Notes: generated from the letters alone by a model not told the origin. Shown: positions 53,375-62,559, numbered from the stretch's first letter. The stretch is DNA of 64,000 nt from Aurantiacibacter atlanticus (GCF_001077815.2 NZ_CP011310.1:124001-188000), one strand, 5' to 3'. Made by a program: numbers and translations.

Positions 53375-53525
53375 CAATGACTACCAGCTGTGGCAACACA
53401 AACATTGCTTGTTGGAGTTCGTTTTTCTCGTCAAACCAAGTGCAACGAACATCTTTGCCTTCTAGCCAAGAAACGGTCATGACTGGACCTCCTGACTTTA
53501 GTTGAACTAAGTCTCCGGAATTCAT
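53361..53525 (-). CDS. DUF2158 (YodC-like) small protein, 54 aa
   Basis: MNSGDLVQLKSGGPVMTVSW, then LEGKDVRCTWFDEKNELQQA, MFVLPQLVVIDDPD. The VQLKSGGPxMTV and CxWFD signatures are those of DUF2158, small beta-rich proteins usually of 60-70 residues. The ATG at 53525 lies 9 bp from the nrdB stop, and the gene end overlaps the start of the AbiC-like gene in another frame. It is therefore co-transcribed with it. Too short for usual ORF cut-offs. Confidence 0.8.
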   Translation of the reverse strand: MNSGDLVQLKSGGPVMTVSWLEGKDVRCTWFDEKNELQQAMFVLPQLVVIDDPD

Positions 53526-53534
53526 AACCCAACC

Positions 53535-54590
53535 CTACTCCGCAGCTTGCGTAGTGCTGTCCCCGAACATGTCCGGACCTTCGTCCACGACCACTTCCTC
53601 ATTCGCGGCGCTGGCCTTGCGGCGCTTGTCGAAATTGCCCCACACGTCGTTCCAATTGCCCTTGGTCGCGGCCTTGGAATATTCGGTGGCGCGGGTTTCG
53701 AAGAAGTTGGCGTGCTCCACACCGTTCAATAGCGGGGCGAGCCAGGGGAGCGGGTGGTCTTCGACCATGTAGATGCTCGGCAGGCCAAGCTGGCTGAGGC
53801 GCCAGTCCGCGATGTAACGGATGTATTTCTTGATTTCCTTGGCCGTCATGCCGGGCACGGGGCCTTGTTCGAACGCCAGATCGATGAAGGCATCTTCCAG
53901 CCGCACCGTTTTCTGGCACATGTCCATAATGTCTTCCTTGACCGATTTGGTCAGGCAATCGCGCTCTGCACAAAAGGCGTGGAACAGGCGGGTGATGCCT
54001 TCGCAATGCAGGCTTTCATCGCGCACCGACCAGCTGACGATCTGCCCCATGCCCTTCATCTTGTTGAAGCGCGGGAAGTTCATCAGCATGGCAAAGCTGG
54101 CGAATAATTGCAGCCCTTCGGTAAAGCCGCCGAACATCGCCAGCGTGCGGGCAATGTCCTGATCGGTATCGATACCGAATTCCTGCAGATAATCGTGCTT
54201 GTCCTTCATCTCCTCATATTCGAGGAACATGCCATATTCGCTTTCAGGCATACCGATGGTGTCGAGCAGGTGCGAATAGGCAGCGATGTGCACCGTTTCC
54301 ATATTGGAAAAGGCGGCGAGCATCATCTTCACCTCGACCGGCTTGAACACGGAGCCGTATTTTTCGTGGTAGCAATCCTGCACCTCGATATCGGCCTGGG
54401 TGAAGAAGCGGAAAATCTGGGTGAGCAGATTGCGTTCATGATCGGTGAGGTTCTGCGCCCAGTCGCGGCAGTCCTCTCCCAAGGGCACTTCCTCGGGCAT
54501 CCAGTGCACCTGCTGCTGCCGTTTCCAAAACTCATAGGCCCAGGGATATTCAAAGGGCTTGTAGGTGTTACGAGGTTCGAGCAACGACAT
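53535..54590 (-). CDS. nrdB: Ribonucleoside-diphosphate reductase beta subunit (class Ia)
   Basis: 351 residues. Ferritin-like radical protein: ADIEVQDCYHEKYGSVFKPV, METVHIAAYSHLLDTIGMPE with an ExxH iron ligand set, and DESLHCEGITRLFHAFCAER with the second. It carries the diiron-tyrosyl radical that the alpha subunit uses. nrdA lies 2.2 kb upstream on the same strand, with five genes between, so the two are not adjacent as in most bacteria. Confidence 0.93.
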   Translation of the reverse strand: MSLLEPRNTYKPFEYPWAYEFWKRQQQVHWMPEEVPLGEDCRDWAQNLTDHERNLLTQIFRFFTQADIEVQDCYHEKYGSVFKPVEVKMMLAAFSNMETVHIAAYSHLLDTIGMPESEYGMFLEYEEMKDKHDYLQEFGIDTDQDIARTLAMFGGFTEGLQLFASFAMLMNFPRFNKMKGMGQIVSWSVRDESLHCEGITRLFHAFCAERDCLTKSVKEDIMDMCQKTVRLEDAFIDLAFEQGPVPGMTAKEIKKYIRYIADWRLSQLGLPSIYMVEDHPLPWLAPLLNGVEHANFFETRATEYSKAATKGNWNDVWGNFDKRRKASAANEEVVVDEGPDMFGDSTTQAAE

Positions 54591-54755
54591 CTGGTATCTC
54601 CGGCTTTGTAGGCGAACGTCCTATATAGGGAATTTCGCCGGTGATTCGATAGCAAAGCGGGGTTTTCGTCGGGGGATAAAGCGGCATTGCTTCCGGCCGT
54701 GACGGGGCAGGCCGCAAAGTTCGCCAATGTCAGGAAGCAGATTGCGCGGCGGCGC

Positions 54756-55061
54756 TCAGCGTTCGTCCGCGTTGAAGCGGCGCGAAATTTCCAGCGCAAC
54801 AAGAATCGGCGTCGCCCACAGCCACGTCAGCAGCGATGCCTCACGCCAGCCGCCGCCATCCAGCGGCAGACGCGGCGAACAGACATAGATCTCAACCAGC
54901 GTTTCTGGCTGGCAGGTGGAAGGCCAATAAGCGCCCGAATACAGGAACACGCCGAGCATCAGCCACAAGGCCTGCGAGACATACAGAACGAAATAGCGCG
55001 ATACCTTGACCTCGCCATAGCCGTGATGCGTCGGAAAGCGCTTGTGTGCCCTGCTCTTCAT
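54756..55061 (-). CDS. Small membrane protein, unknown
   Basis: 101 residues. KSRAHKRFPTHHGYGEVKVS is followed by a helix (YFVLYVSQALWLMLGVFLYS), a loop with two cysteines (STCQPETLVEIYVCSPRLPL) and a second helix (ASLLTWLWATPILVALEI) before a basic tail. The Cys pair may form a periplasmic disulfide. Family not recognised. Confidence 0.6.
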   Translation of the reverse strand: MKSRAHKRFPTHHGYGEVKVSRYFVLYVSQALWLMLGVFLYSGAYWPSTCQPETLVEIYVCSPRLPLDGGGWREASLLTWLWATPILVALEISRRFNADER

Positions 55062-55147
55062 TCCCTCGCGGTAACCGATAAATGGTTAGGGAAGCCTTAC
55101 CTCGTGCCGCTTTGCTTGGCCTTGTGCTTGAGGCATGGGGCTTATTT

Positions 55148-56014
55148 ATGAGCAATGTAGCAGGAATTTCACCGACATTGGCTGCCTATCTGGCGCGAAT
55201 CGGATTGGCGGGTGCGCCCAGTGTGGATGGCTGCGGGCTGGCAGCGATGCAGGCAGCGCACCGGCAGACCATTGCGTTTGAAAACCTCTCGGTCAGGCTG
55301 GGTGATGCGGTGCAATGCGATAGCGCATCGGCCTTTGCCAAGCTGGTCACGGCGCAGCGCGGGGGCTTTTGCTTTGAACATAACCAATTGCTTGCGGACA
55401 TGCTGGGAGAGGCAGGGTTCGATTGCCGCCTGCTGTTGGCCCGCGTGCTGCTGGGTAATCCGGCAACCATCCCTGCGCGCACCCATTGCCTGCTGCTGGC
55501 AGAGCTGGCGGATGGCCCCTGGATTGCCGATGCGGGTTTTGGCGGAAGCTATGCACCGCCCATGCCGCTGATCGATGGCGCGCTGGCCCAAAGCGGCGAT
55601 GGCGCCCACCACCGCCTCACCCGCATGGACGATGCCGGCGCGCTTGCCGGATCATTTCTGCTGGAGCGCAAGGGGCCTGCGGGTTCGACCGACGGGCGCG
55701 GCGCAGGGGGCGCTGCGTGGGAGCCGCAATATGCTTTCGATTTGGCGCCCGTCCTGCCGTCCGATCTGGCAATGGGGTGCCATTGGTCCGCCACCCACCC
55801 GCAATCGCGCTTTACCAAGGTGACGGTCGCCAGCCTCTGCCTGCCCGATGGCTTTGCCAGCATGGTCGACAGGCAGTTCACAAGCTGGCGTATGGAAGAG
55901 GCACCGGCGCGGCGCGACATTGCAGATGCGGCGGAATATCGTGAATTGCTGGAAGTGCGTTTCGGCATCGCGCTGGGCGCTGCTGACATCGCGCGGCTGC
56001 CCTTGTGGGATTAG
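55148..56014 (+). CDS. nat: Arylamine N-acetyltransferase
   Basis: 288 residues from the ATG at 55148. The catalytic triad is visible: Cys in TAQRGGFCFEHNQLLA, His in ARTHCLLLAEL and Asp in WIADAGFGGSYAPP. It transfers acetyl from acetyl-CoA to arylamines or hydrazines. The C-terminal third (QFTSWRMEEAP) is complete. The ORF runs on the plus strand between genes of the other strand. Confidence 0.9.
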   Translation: MSNVAGISPTLAAYLARIGLAGAPSVDGCGLAAMQAAHRQTIAFENLSVRLGDAVQCDSASAFAKLVTAQRGGFCFEHNQLLADMLGEAGFDCRLLLARVLLGNPATIPARTHCLLLAELADGPWIADAGFGGSYAPPMPLIDGALAQSGDGAHHRLTRMDDAGALAGSFLLERKGPAGSTDGRGAGGAAWEPQYAFDLAPVLPSDLAMGCHWSATHPQSRFTKVTVASLCLPDGFASMVDRQFTSWRMEEAPARRDIADAAEYRELLEVRFGIALGAADIARLPLWD

Positions 56015-56045
56015 CCCGCGAAGCCACCCGGAAAAGCTCGCCGCC

Positions 56046-56405
56046 CTAGCAGAACCGTTGAGTATTGTGTTCGGACATGGGCTTGAATTCCGCTGGCGTG
56101 CCATGCTCCGAAAAATCGACATTATGAGTGTTCTGGAACTGGCCGAAGGCTTCCGGTGTCAACGGGGTGACGAAGGTCACGCCGCACTGGCCATCATCGC
56201 ACCATTTCACCGTGGCCGAGTAAGGCCCGCGACCGGCAATGATGACCTGCAATTTGAAACCGCGCGGCAGCTTGTCATTGCCACTTGCGAACCTGCATCC
56301 GCTGACCGACAGATCACACAAATGCACATGCACCGGCTGGCCGAAACCGGTGTAATATTTGCCCGGCACCGTCAGGACTTTTCGGGGGGTCTGCCGCGTC
56401 TGCAT
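56046..56405 (-). CDS. PilZ domain protein
   Basis: 119 residues from MQTRQTPRKVLTVPGKYYTG. The start PRKVLTVPG stands in place of the RxxxR of c-di-GMP binders; the second motif LSVSGCRFAS (D/NxSxxG) is kept. With only part of the ligand motif, c-di-GMP binding is uncertain. A start at ATG 56405 after GGGGCC is preferred over the frame to 56495. Confidence 0.75.
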   Translation of the reverse strand: MQTRQTPRKVLTVPGKYYTGFGQPVHVHLCDLSVSGCRFASGNDKLPRGFKLQVIIAGRGPYSATVKWCDDGQCGVTFVTPLTPEAFGQFQNTHNVDFSEHGTPAEFKPMSEHNTQRFC

Positions 56406-56460
56406 GGCCCCATGCGATAATGCGAAGTGGTTTAGGAGCAGTAAAACGCCCCAATCCCAC

Positions 56461-56798
56461 CTAGCCGCGCCGACGCTTCCTTGATCCGAAGACACTTCCC
56501 CCGCCCAGCACCGTCACCCCCAGAAAGAACCCGAAATCGTACCAGCCACCACTGTTGGGACCCCATACACTGCGATGTCATCGCTGAAGAGCGAGCCTAT
56601 CCATGCCCATGGGAATATGAAACCGTGCCACAGTCCCCACCAGAAACCGGGCGCGGACGCCTGTTGCGAAATGCCCGCATCGATCTGACTGGCGCAGCCC
56701 GAAAGCAGCAGGGCCGCCGCACAAAATACGGCGGCCCCAGTGATCTTGCGACAAGCAGTCAAAAACGTTTCGCGTTTACTGACACGCCAGACATTCAT
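56461..56798 (-). pseudogene. Small lipoprotein gene with an apparent one-base frameshift
   Basis: Reads MNVWRVSKRETFLTACRK, GAAVFCAAALLLSGC (lipobox Cys) and SAPGFWWGLWHGFIFPWAWI, GSLFSDDIAVYGVP. The frame then turns into PTVVAGTISGSFWG and stops at 56514. One base missing in the C run (plus strand GGG at 56557-56559) explains this: in the next frame the natural continuation NSGGWYDFGFFLGVTVLGGG runs to a stop at 56461 with a basic tail (SRKRRRG). The Trp/Gly-rich protein is a known conserved type in alphaproteobacteria. A sequencing error in the homopolymer is as likely as a mutation. The 5' end overlaps nrdA by 23 bp and its start is uncertain. Confidence 0.65.
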
Positions 56799-58872
56799 CA
56801 TAATCCGTTGTCGGCAGCTCATATTTGGCGGGATCGGCGGTGTTGTCCGCTTCCACGCCGCCGGCAAAGCCAGCGCGCTGCACGCTTTTGGAGCGCAGAT
56901 AGTAGAGCGATTTGATGCCCTTTTCCCATGCCTGGAAATGCAGCATTGCCAGATCCCACTTATCGACATCGGCAGGGATGAACAGGTTCAGCGATTGCGC
57001 CTGATCGATGAAGGGTGAACGGTCAGCGGCAAATTCGAGCAGCCAGCGCTGGTCTATTTCGAAGCTGGTCTTGAACGCGGCCTTTTCCTCTACCGAGAGG
57101 AAATCGAGATGCTGGACGCTGCCGTCCTTTTCCAGAATGGAGTTCCACACATTGTTGGAATTCTTGCTCTTTTTATCGAGAATCTTTTCCAGATAAGGGT
57201 TCTTCACGATGAAGCTGCCAGACAGCGTCTTATGTGTGTAGATATTGGCCGGTATCGGTTCGATACAGGCGCTGGTGCCACCGCAGATGATGGAAATCGA
57301 CGCGGTCGGCGCGATTGCCATCTTGCAGCTGAAACGTTCCATTGCGCCCATATCCTCTGCATCGGGGCAGGGGCCGCGTTCCTTGGCCAGCATCATGCTC
57401 GCCTCATTCGCCTTGGCGTTGATGTGCTTGAACATCTTCAAGTTCCAGACCTTGGCCATCGGGCTTTCAAAGCCGATGCCCTTGGACTGGAGGAAAGAGT
57501 GGAAGCCCATCACGCCCATGCCAACGCTGCGTTCGCGCATGGCCGAATATTTGGCGCGCGCCATTTCGGCAGGAGCACGATCGATATAATCCTGCAGGAC
57601 GTTGTCGAGGAAACGCATCACGTCCTCGATGAACTGCTTGTCGCCTTCCCATTCTTCCCATTTTTCAAGATTGAGCGAGGACAGGCAGCATACCGCTGTG
57701 CGATCATTGCCAAGGTGATCGACACCTGTTGGCAGGGTGATTTCGCTGCACAGATTGGACGTGGAAACCTTCAGGCCCAGATCGCGGTGATGCTTGGGCA
57801 TCATGCGGTTCACCGTGTCGGAGAACACGATATAGGGTTCACCTGTGGCCAGCCGCGTTTCGACCAGCTTCTGGAACAGGCTGCGCGCATCCACCGTCTT
57901 GCGCACGCTGCCGTCCTTAGGGCTGAGCAGATCGAAGGTTTCACCGGAGCGCACTGCTTCCATGAATTCATCGGTCAGCAGCACGCCATGATGCAGATTG
58001 AGCGCCTTGCGGTTGAAATCGCCCGAAGGTTTACGGATTTCGAGGAATTCCTCGATTTCAGGGTGGTGCACATCGATATAGCAGGCGGCCGATCCGCGCC
58101 GCAGCGAGCCTTGCGAAATCGCCAGCGTCAAACTGTCCATCACCCGCACGAAAGGGATGATGCCGCTTGTCTTGCCGTTCAGGCCCACCGGCTCTCCGAT
58201 ACCGCGCACATTGCCCCAATAGGTGCCAATGCCGCCGCCCTTCGAAGCGAGCCAGACGTTCTCGTTCCACGTGTTGACGATACCATCAAGGCTGTCGGAC
58301 ACCGAATTGAGATAGCATGAAATCGGCAGTCCGCGCCCGGTCCCACCATTCGACAGCACAGGCGTTGCCGGCATGAACCACAGTCGCGAGATGTAATCAT
58401 ACAGGCGCTGCGCATGTTCGGCATCATCGGCATAGGCATCGGCGACGCGGGCAAACAATTCCTGATAATCTTCACCCGGAAGCAGATAACGATCAGTCAG
58501 CGTTTCCTTACCGAATTCTGTAAGATTGGCGTCGCGCGACGGATCGGTCTTCACGGTAAAGCGGCGTGCGTTCACGCGCTTGCTGTCTTCACGTGGCCTT
58601 TCTTCAGACACTTCATCCTGTGCAACGGCCTTGGCCACTTCGGCCATGGCGGTCGCCGTCGCCTCTGTCAGCGCATCGCTGCCCTTGTCTGCGGTATCCA
58701 TTTCAATCGCTTTCCTAGCTGCCGTTGCAATCGGCCTGGCCTTTTTTGCGGCAGTTTTTGTGGTATCGACGCCAGTGTCTGCGCCCGCATCTGGGCCGGC
58801 ATCGGTGGGGGCATCACCCGTGATATTTTCGTCCAGACCCATCGCCGTATCGTCTCCGTTTCGAAATTCCAT
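56776..58872 (-). CDS. nrdA: Ribonucleoside-diphosphate reductase alpha subunit (class Ia)
   Basis: 698 residues from the ATG at 58872 (GGAACGGGGC before it; 58902 and 58842 are alternatives). The catalytic core starts near residue 115: TDRYLLPGEDYQELFARVAD, FMPATPVLSNGGTGRGLPIS with the first redox Cys, SNLCSEITLPTG with the second Cys and radical relay, and the C-terminal CLACQ thiol pair. Instead of an ATP-cone it has about 100 residues rich in Ala, Thr, Asp and Lys (DAGPDAGADTGVD, TKTAAKKARPIATAARKAIE). The loss of the allosteric cone is notable. Plus-strand frames over it are shadows. Confidence 0.92.
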   Translation of the reverse strand: MEFRNGDDTAMGLDENITGDAPTDAGPDAGADTGVDTTKTAAKKARPIATAARKAIEMDTADKGSDALTEATATAMAEVAKAVAQDEVSEERPREDSKRVNARRFTVKTDPSRDANLTEFGKETLTDRYLLPGEDYQELFARVADAYADDAEHAQRLYDYISRLWFMPATPVLSNGGTGRGLPISCYLNSVSDSLDGIVNTWNENVWLASKGGGIGTYWGNVRGIGEPVGLNGKTSGIIPFVRVMDSLTLAISQGSLRRGSAACYIDVHHPEIEEFLEIRKPSGDFNRKALNLHHGVLLTDEFMEAVRSGETFDLLSPKDGSVRKTVDARSLFQKLVETRLATGEPYIVFSDTVNRMMPKHHRDLGLKVSTSNLCSEITLPTGVDHLGNDRTAVCCLSSLNLEKWEEWEGDKQFIEDVMRFLDNVLQDYIDRAPAEMARAKYSAMRERSVGMGVMGFHSFLQSKGIGFESPMAKVWNLKMFKHINAKANEASMMLAKERGPCPDAEDMGAMERFSCKMAIAPTASISIICGGTSACIEPIPANIYTHKTLSGSFIVKNPYLEKILDKKSKNSNNVWNSILEKDGSVQHLDFLSVEEKAAFKTSFEIDQRWLLEFAADRSPFIDQAQSLNLFIPADVDKWDLAMLHFQAWEKGIKSLYYLRSKSVQRAGFAGGVEADNTADPAKYELPTTDYDECLACQ

Positions 58873-59441
58873 CTGCCCCGTTCCTGTTCTTTCGGGGGAC
58901 ATCGGGCGTTCGCGCCCATCACCCCACTATGTTCTACATGTGTTCGACTCGTGGGGCTGTCATCCCTGTCTAGCCGTTCACGCCACTTTTCTCACCCAAA
59001 GTGATGCAAAAACTTGTCCCCCGCCTCTACCGGAGCGCCCCTAACCAGAGAATCGTGCCCCTTCGTGCAAAGCTGCACCTTCAAGGCGAAAATCTAGGTC
59101 TTGTGGGTGTCCCCGGCATTACGACCACAACCCCTTGTGAATCGGCTTAGGTTCGCATGCAAGGGGGTTAAGGGTAATTTACTAGTGATCTTGACCTATT
59201 CTTATTGGTGTATGACCCACACAACACGCCGCGACGCGTGGACTTTCCAAGGCTCGCGGGCCGCGCAAGGGGCAAAAGCAATCTGCGGAAAAAAATCTGT
59301 GCAATTGCGCGATTCTGAATCAAGAGAATCGTTCGTTGTAACAATACTACAGATTGTGGAGTTCGGCGCGACCAAGGTAGACGAAACGTGCTTGTGCTAT
59401 AAACAGGGCAGCATTCCGACGACATTGCAGGATGGGCCAAC
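58873..59441. promoter_or_regulatory. 569-bp divergent control region of nrdA
   Basis: Divergent promoters for nrdA and the small membrane gene at 59442. Two sites are of note. A CACAA-CCCC-TTGTG palindrome lies at 59126-59139, with the 3-8-3 spacing of NrdR boxes but a GC-rich core. TTAA-N7-TTAC (59168-59182) is one base off the CtrA consensus. Both are weak guesses. No open frame in this stretch looks real. Confidence 0.35.
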
Positions 59442-59663
59442 ATGATCTCTTTTTTCAAGGCCGTACCCTTCGGGGCGTTCCTCGCCCTTATTGTGGCCCT
59501 GTTCATGGGATCGGGCGGCGCGACGGGCGGGATGCTCAACATCACGAAGGTGGATGTATACTATCCCGAGCTGATGATGGATTTCAGCTTTTACTGGAGC
59601 TGGATGCTGTTCCTGGCCGGAACCTTCCTCGCCTTCATCTTCCTCCTGATGATGGGGGATTGA
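59442..59663 (+). CDS. Small membrane protein, 73 aa
   Basis: MISFFKAVPFGAFLALIVAL has one helix; a short loop with KVDVYYPELMMDFSFYW follows and then a second helix (SWMLFLAGTFLAFIFLLMMG). It looks conserved in this family of bacteria by composition. Function unknown. Confidence 0.7.
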   Translation: MISFFKAVPFGAFLALIVALFMGSGGATGGMLNITKVDVYYPELMMDFSFYWSWMLFLAGTFLAFIFLLMMGD

Positions 59664-59696
59664 GCGTTCATTACTCCTGAAATCAGCAGTGCTGGA

Positions 59697-61289
59697 TCAA
59701 GGCACCAGCACCGTATCCACCGCAACCTCGCCTGTTTCGGGATAATCTAGCGTATAATGCAGGCCCCGGCTTTCGTGACGCCTTAGCGCGCTTTGCACGA
59801 TCAGATCCGCGCATTGGTGGAGGTTGCGCAGTTCGATAAGATCGGTGGTCACGCGGAAATTGCCGTAATAATCCTCGATCTCGCTGCTCAGCAATTCATT
59901 GCGGTTGGCGGCCCGCTGCAGCCGCTTGGTCGTGCGTACAATGCCGACATAGTTCCACATCGTGCGCCGGATCTCGGTCCAGTTCTGTTTGATGACAACC
60001 TCTTCATCAGAATCGGTCACGCGGCTTTCATCCCATTCGCGGATTGCAGGCGGCGCTTCGAAAGTGTCCCAGCGCTCCATGATATCGCGCGCCGCCGCCT
60101 CGCCAAAGACAAAGCATTCAAGCAGGGAGTTGGAGGCCAGCCGATTGGCGCCATGCAACCCGCTTTCAGTGCATTCTCCCGCGGCATAAAGGCTTGGCAG
60201 ATCGGTGCGTCCATTAAGGTCGATCACCACGCCGCCGCAGGTATAATGCTGCGCGGGCACGACGGGGATTGGCCCTGCCGTCATGTCGATGCCCAGACCC
60301 AGCAGCTTTTCGTGGATCGTGGGAAAATGCTCCCGCACGAATTCGGATGGTTTATGGCTTATATCGAGATGCACGTAATCCAGCCCAAACCGCTTGATCT
60401 GGTCGTCAATCGCGCGCGCCACCACGTCGCGCGGGGCCAGCTCCATACGTTCTGCATCATAATCCGCCATGAAGCGGTGGCCCGTTTCGGGATGATAGAG
60501 CCGTCCGCCCTCGCCGCGCACTGCCTCTGTGACGAGGAAATTCTTGACCTCCAGATTATACAGGCAGGTCGGGTGGAACTGCATCATTTCCATATTGGAA
60601 ACGCGCGCGCCGGCCCGCCATGCCATTGCGATCCCGTCCCCCGTGGCGCCGCGCGGTGCGGTGGAGAACTGGTAGACGCGGCCAGCGCCGCCAGCCGCCA
60701 TGATCGTGGCCCTGGCTTTATAGGCTTCGACCTTGCCCGTCGCGGTGTCGAGCGCATATACACCCCATACCCGCCCGCTGCCTGAATATTTCTCCTCATG
60801 CCGCCCGATGATGATGTCGATACATGTGCGGTCGGGCAGCAGGGTGATGTTGGGATTTTCCTCCGCCGCTTTCAGCAATGCAGCCTGCACCGCCCAGCCG
60901 GTTGCATCGTTCACATGCACGATGCGGCGATGTGAATGGCCACCTTCGCGGGTGAGATGGAGATCGCCGCTCTCACGATTGAAGGGCACGCCCAATTCGC
61001 ACAGGCGATCGATTGCGGCAGGAGCGCGTTCGATGACGAATTTGACTGTCTCGATATCGTTCAGGCCCGCGCCCGCCACCATTGTATCGCGGATATGATC
61101 GGCAAAGGTATCACCAGTATCGAGCACCGCCGCGATCCCGCCCTGCGCCCATGCAGTGGAGCCACTTTTCAATGTGCCCTTGGCAAGCACCAGCACCTTG
61201 CGTTCTTCCGCCAGCGTCAACGCGGCAGTCAGCCCCGCAGCGCCGGAACCGATGATGAGGACGTCATGCTCTTGAGTGGATGTCGCCAA
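59697..61289 (-). CDS. nadB: L-aspartate oxidase
   Basis: 530 residues. FAD motif IIGSGAAGLTAALTLAE, TAWAQGGIAAVLDTGD, GGHSHRRIVHVNDATGWAVQ and TCGGVVIDLNGRTDLPSLYA are diagnostic of the NadB/SdhA family; the succinate dehydrogenase-specific extra parts are missing. It oxidises aspartate to iminoaspartate in NAD synthesis. No nadA or nadC is beside it. Confidence 0.93.
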   Translation of the reverse strand: MATSTQEHDVLIIGSGAAGLTAALTLAEERKVLVLAKGTLKSGSTAWAQGGIAAVLDTGDTFADHIRDTMVAGAGLNDIETVKFVIERAPAAIDRLCELGVPFNRESGDLHLTREGGHSHRRIVHVNDATGWAVQAALLKAAEENPNITLLPDRTCIDIIIGRHEEKYSGSGRVWGVYALDTATGKVEAYKARATIMAAGGAGRVYQFSTAPRGATGDGIAMAWRAGARVSNMEMMQFHPTCLYNLEVKNFLVTEAVRGEGGRLYHPETGHRFMADYDAERMELAPRDVVARAIDDQIKRFGLDYVHLDISHKPSEFVREHFPTIHEKLLGLGIDMTAGPIPVVPAQHYTCGGVVIDLNGRTDLPSLYAAGECTESGLHGANRLASNSLLECFVFGEAAARDIMERWDTFEAPPAIREWDESRVTDSDEEVVIKQNWTEIRRTMWNYVGIVRTTKRLQRAANRNELLSSEIEDYYGNFRVTTDLIELRNLHQCADLIVQSALRRHESRGLHYTLDYPETGEVAVDTVLVP

Positions 61290-61301
61290 GCCTTGTCCCC
61301 G

Positions 61302-62246
61302 TCAGTCAGCGTTTGATGAAGGCGCAGTCAGTTGCACGAAGACATCTTCCAGATCCGCTTCTCTCGTGGTCACATCCTCGATGGCGTAGCCGTGTTGCTG
61401 GATCAATGAGAGAACCTGCCCCGCGCTTGTGGCATCACGATCATAAGTCACTTCCAGCACGCGTTCCCCCATCACTTCGGCCTTGACGAAGGCTTCTTCC
61501 ATGATTGGTCCGGCAAGGTCCTTGTCCACGACAACGCGTACAATCTTCTCCCGCGCCATGTCTACCAGTTCACGAGTCGTACGGTTGGCAATCAGTTCGC
61601 CATTATTGATGATCGCGATTCGCTCACACAATTGCTCCGCTTCCTCGAGATAGTGTGTGGTGAGCACAATCGTCACGCCTTGCGCATTGAGTTCGCCCAC
61701 CAGATCCCACAGCTGTCGCCGCAATTCCACGTCCACACCCGCAGTCGGTTCGTCGAGCACGAGAATCGGCGGTGAATGGACCATGGCCTTGGCGATGAGC
61801 AGTCTCCGCTTCATCCCGCCTGACAGCGTGCGGGCATAGGCATCGCGCTTGTCTTCCAACCGCACGGCCTTGAGCAATTCCTCGCTTCTGCGCAGCGCCT
61901 TGGCCACGCCATACATGCCGCCCTGGTTTTCCAGCACCTCGAACGGGGTAAAGAATGGATCGAACACGATCTCCTGCGGCACGATACCGATGGAAAGTTT
62001 CGCATTGCGGTGATCGGTGTCGATATCATGGCCCCAGATCTTCACCGTGCCACTGGTCTTGCCGACCAGCCCCGCCATGATGTTGATGAGCGTGGATTTG
62101 CCCGCGCCATTGGGGCCGAGCAATCCGAATACCTGCCCTTCCGGCACATCAAAGCTCACGCCCTTAAGTGCCCTTTTTGGCGGAGAATCGCCACTTCCGG
62201 CATATTCCTTGGCCAGATTGCGGATTTCGATGGCTGCTTCGGTCAT
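61302..62246 (-). CDS. ABC transporter ATP-binding protein (ABC-2 type, drug/antibiotic class)
   Basis: 314 residues from MTEAAIEIRNLAKEYAGS. Walker A GPNGAGKST (44-52), signature LSGGMKRRLLIAKA, Walker B ILVLDEPTAGVD and the His switch TTHYLEEAEQLC. The C-terminal ~85 residues (VRVVVDKDLAGPIMEEAFVK onward) form the extra domain of drug-type ATPases. No permease gene is in reach downstream, only nadB, so its partner is encoded elsewhere. Confidence 0.9.
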   Translation of the reverse strand: MTEAAIEIRNLAKEYAGSGDSPPKRALKGVSFDVPEGQVFGLLGPNGAGKSTLINIMAGLVGKTSGTVKIWGHDIDTDHRNAKLSIGIVPQEIVFDPFFTPFEVLENQGGMYGVAKALRRSEELLKAVRLEDKRDAYARTLSGGMKRRLLIAKAMVHSPPILVLDEPTAGVDVELRRQLWDLVGELNAQGVTIVLTTHYLEEAEQLCERIAIINNGELIANRTTRELVDMAREKIVRVVVDKDLAGPIMEEAFVKAEVMGERVLEVTYDRDATSAGQVLSLIQQHGYAIEDVTTREADLEDVFVQLTAPSSNAD

Positions 62247-62301
62247 ATCGCGGCTCTTAGGGGCTTTTCCAGCTTCACGTAAAGCGATAGGAGCGCAGAC
62301 C

Positions 62302-62559
62302 ATGGATAATGCAGCTGTAACAAACGCACTCGGCACGAGTGCCCCTGAAACGACCATCGTCGATACCTCCCGCGTCTGGTGCGATGGTGCTGGCGATATT
62401 CGCGGCGGCGAAAACTACAAACCGGTGAGCCTTGGTCATCCACGCGTATGGATGGAGATCGACGAAAAGGGCTTTGTCGATTGCGGATATTGCGACAGGC
62501 GCTTCATCCTTGCTGGTGGTCCGGCAGACGATGGCAATGTGCCAGATGCGGCTGCCTGA
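62302..62559 (+). CDS. Zinc-finger (CHCC) domain protein, NDUFS6-like
   Basis: 85 residues; AGGAG precedes the ATG. The C-terminal half has VWCDG, GHPRVWMEIDEKGFVDCGYC and DRRFIL: Cys-His-Cys-Cys zinc site of the zf-CHCC family, related to the small complex I subunit NDUFS6. The N-terminal part is unstructured. It may be a complex I accessory subunit. Confidence 0.85.
   Translation: MDNAAVTNALGTSAPETTIVDTSRVWCDGAGDIRGGENYKPVSLGHPRVWMEIDEKGFVDCGYCDRRFILAGGPADDGNVPDAAA

Noticed and set aside
57109..58320. 403-codon plus-strand frame over nrdA
   Set aside because: Antisense shadow of a long GC-rich gene; nrdA is unmistakable.
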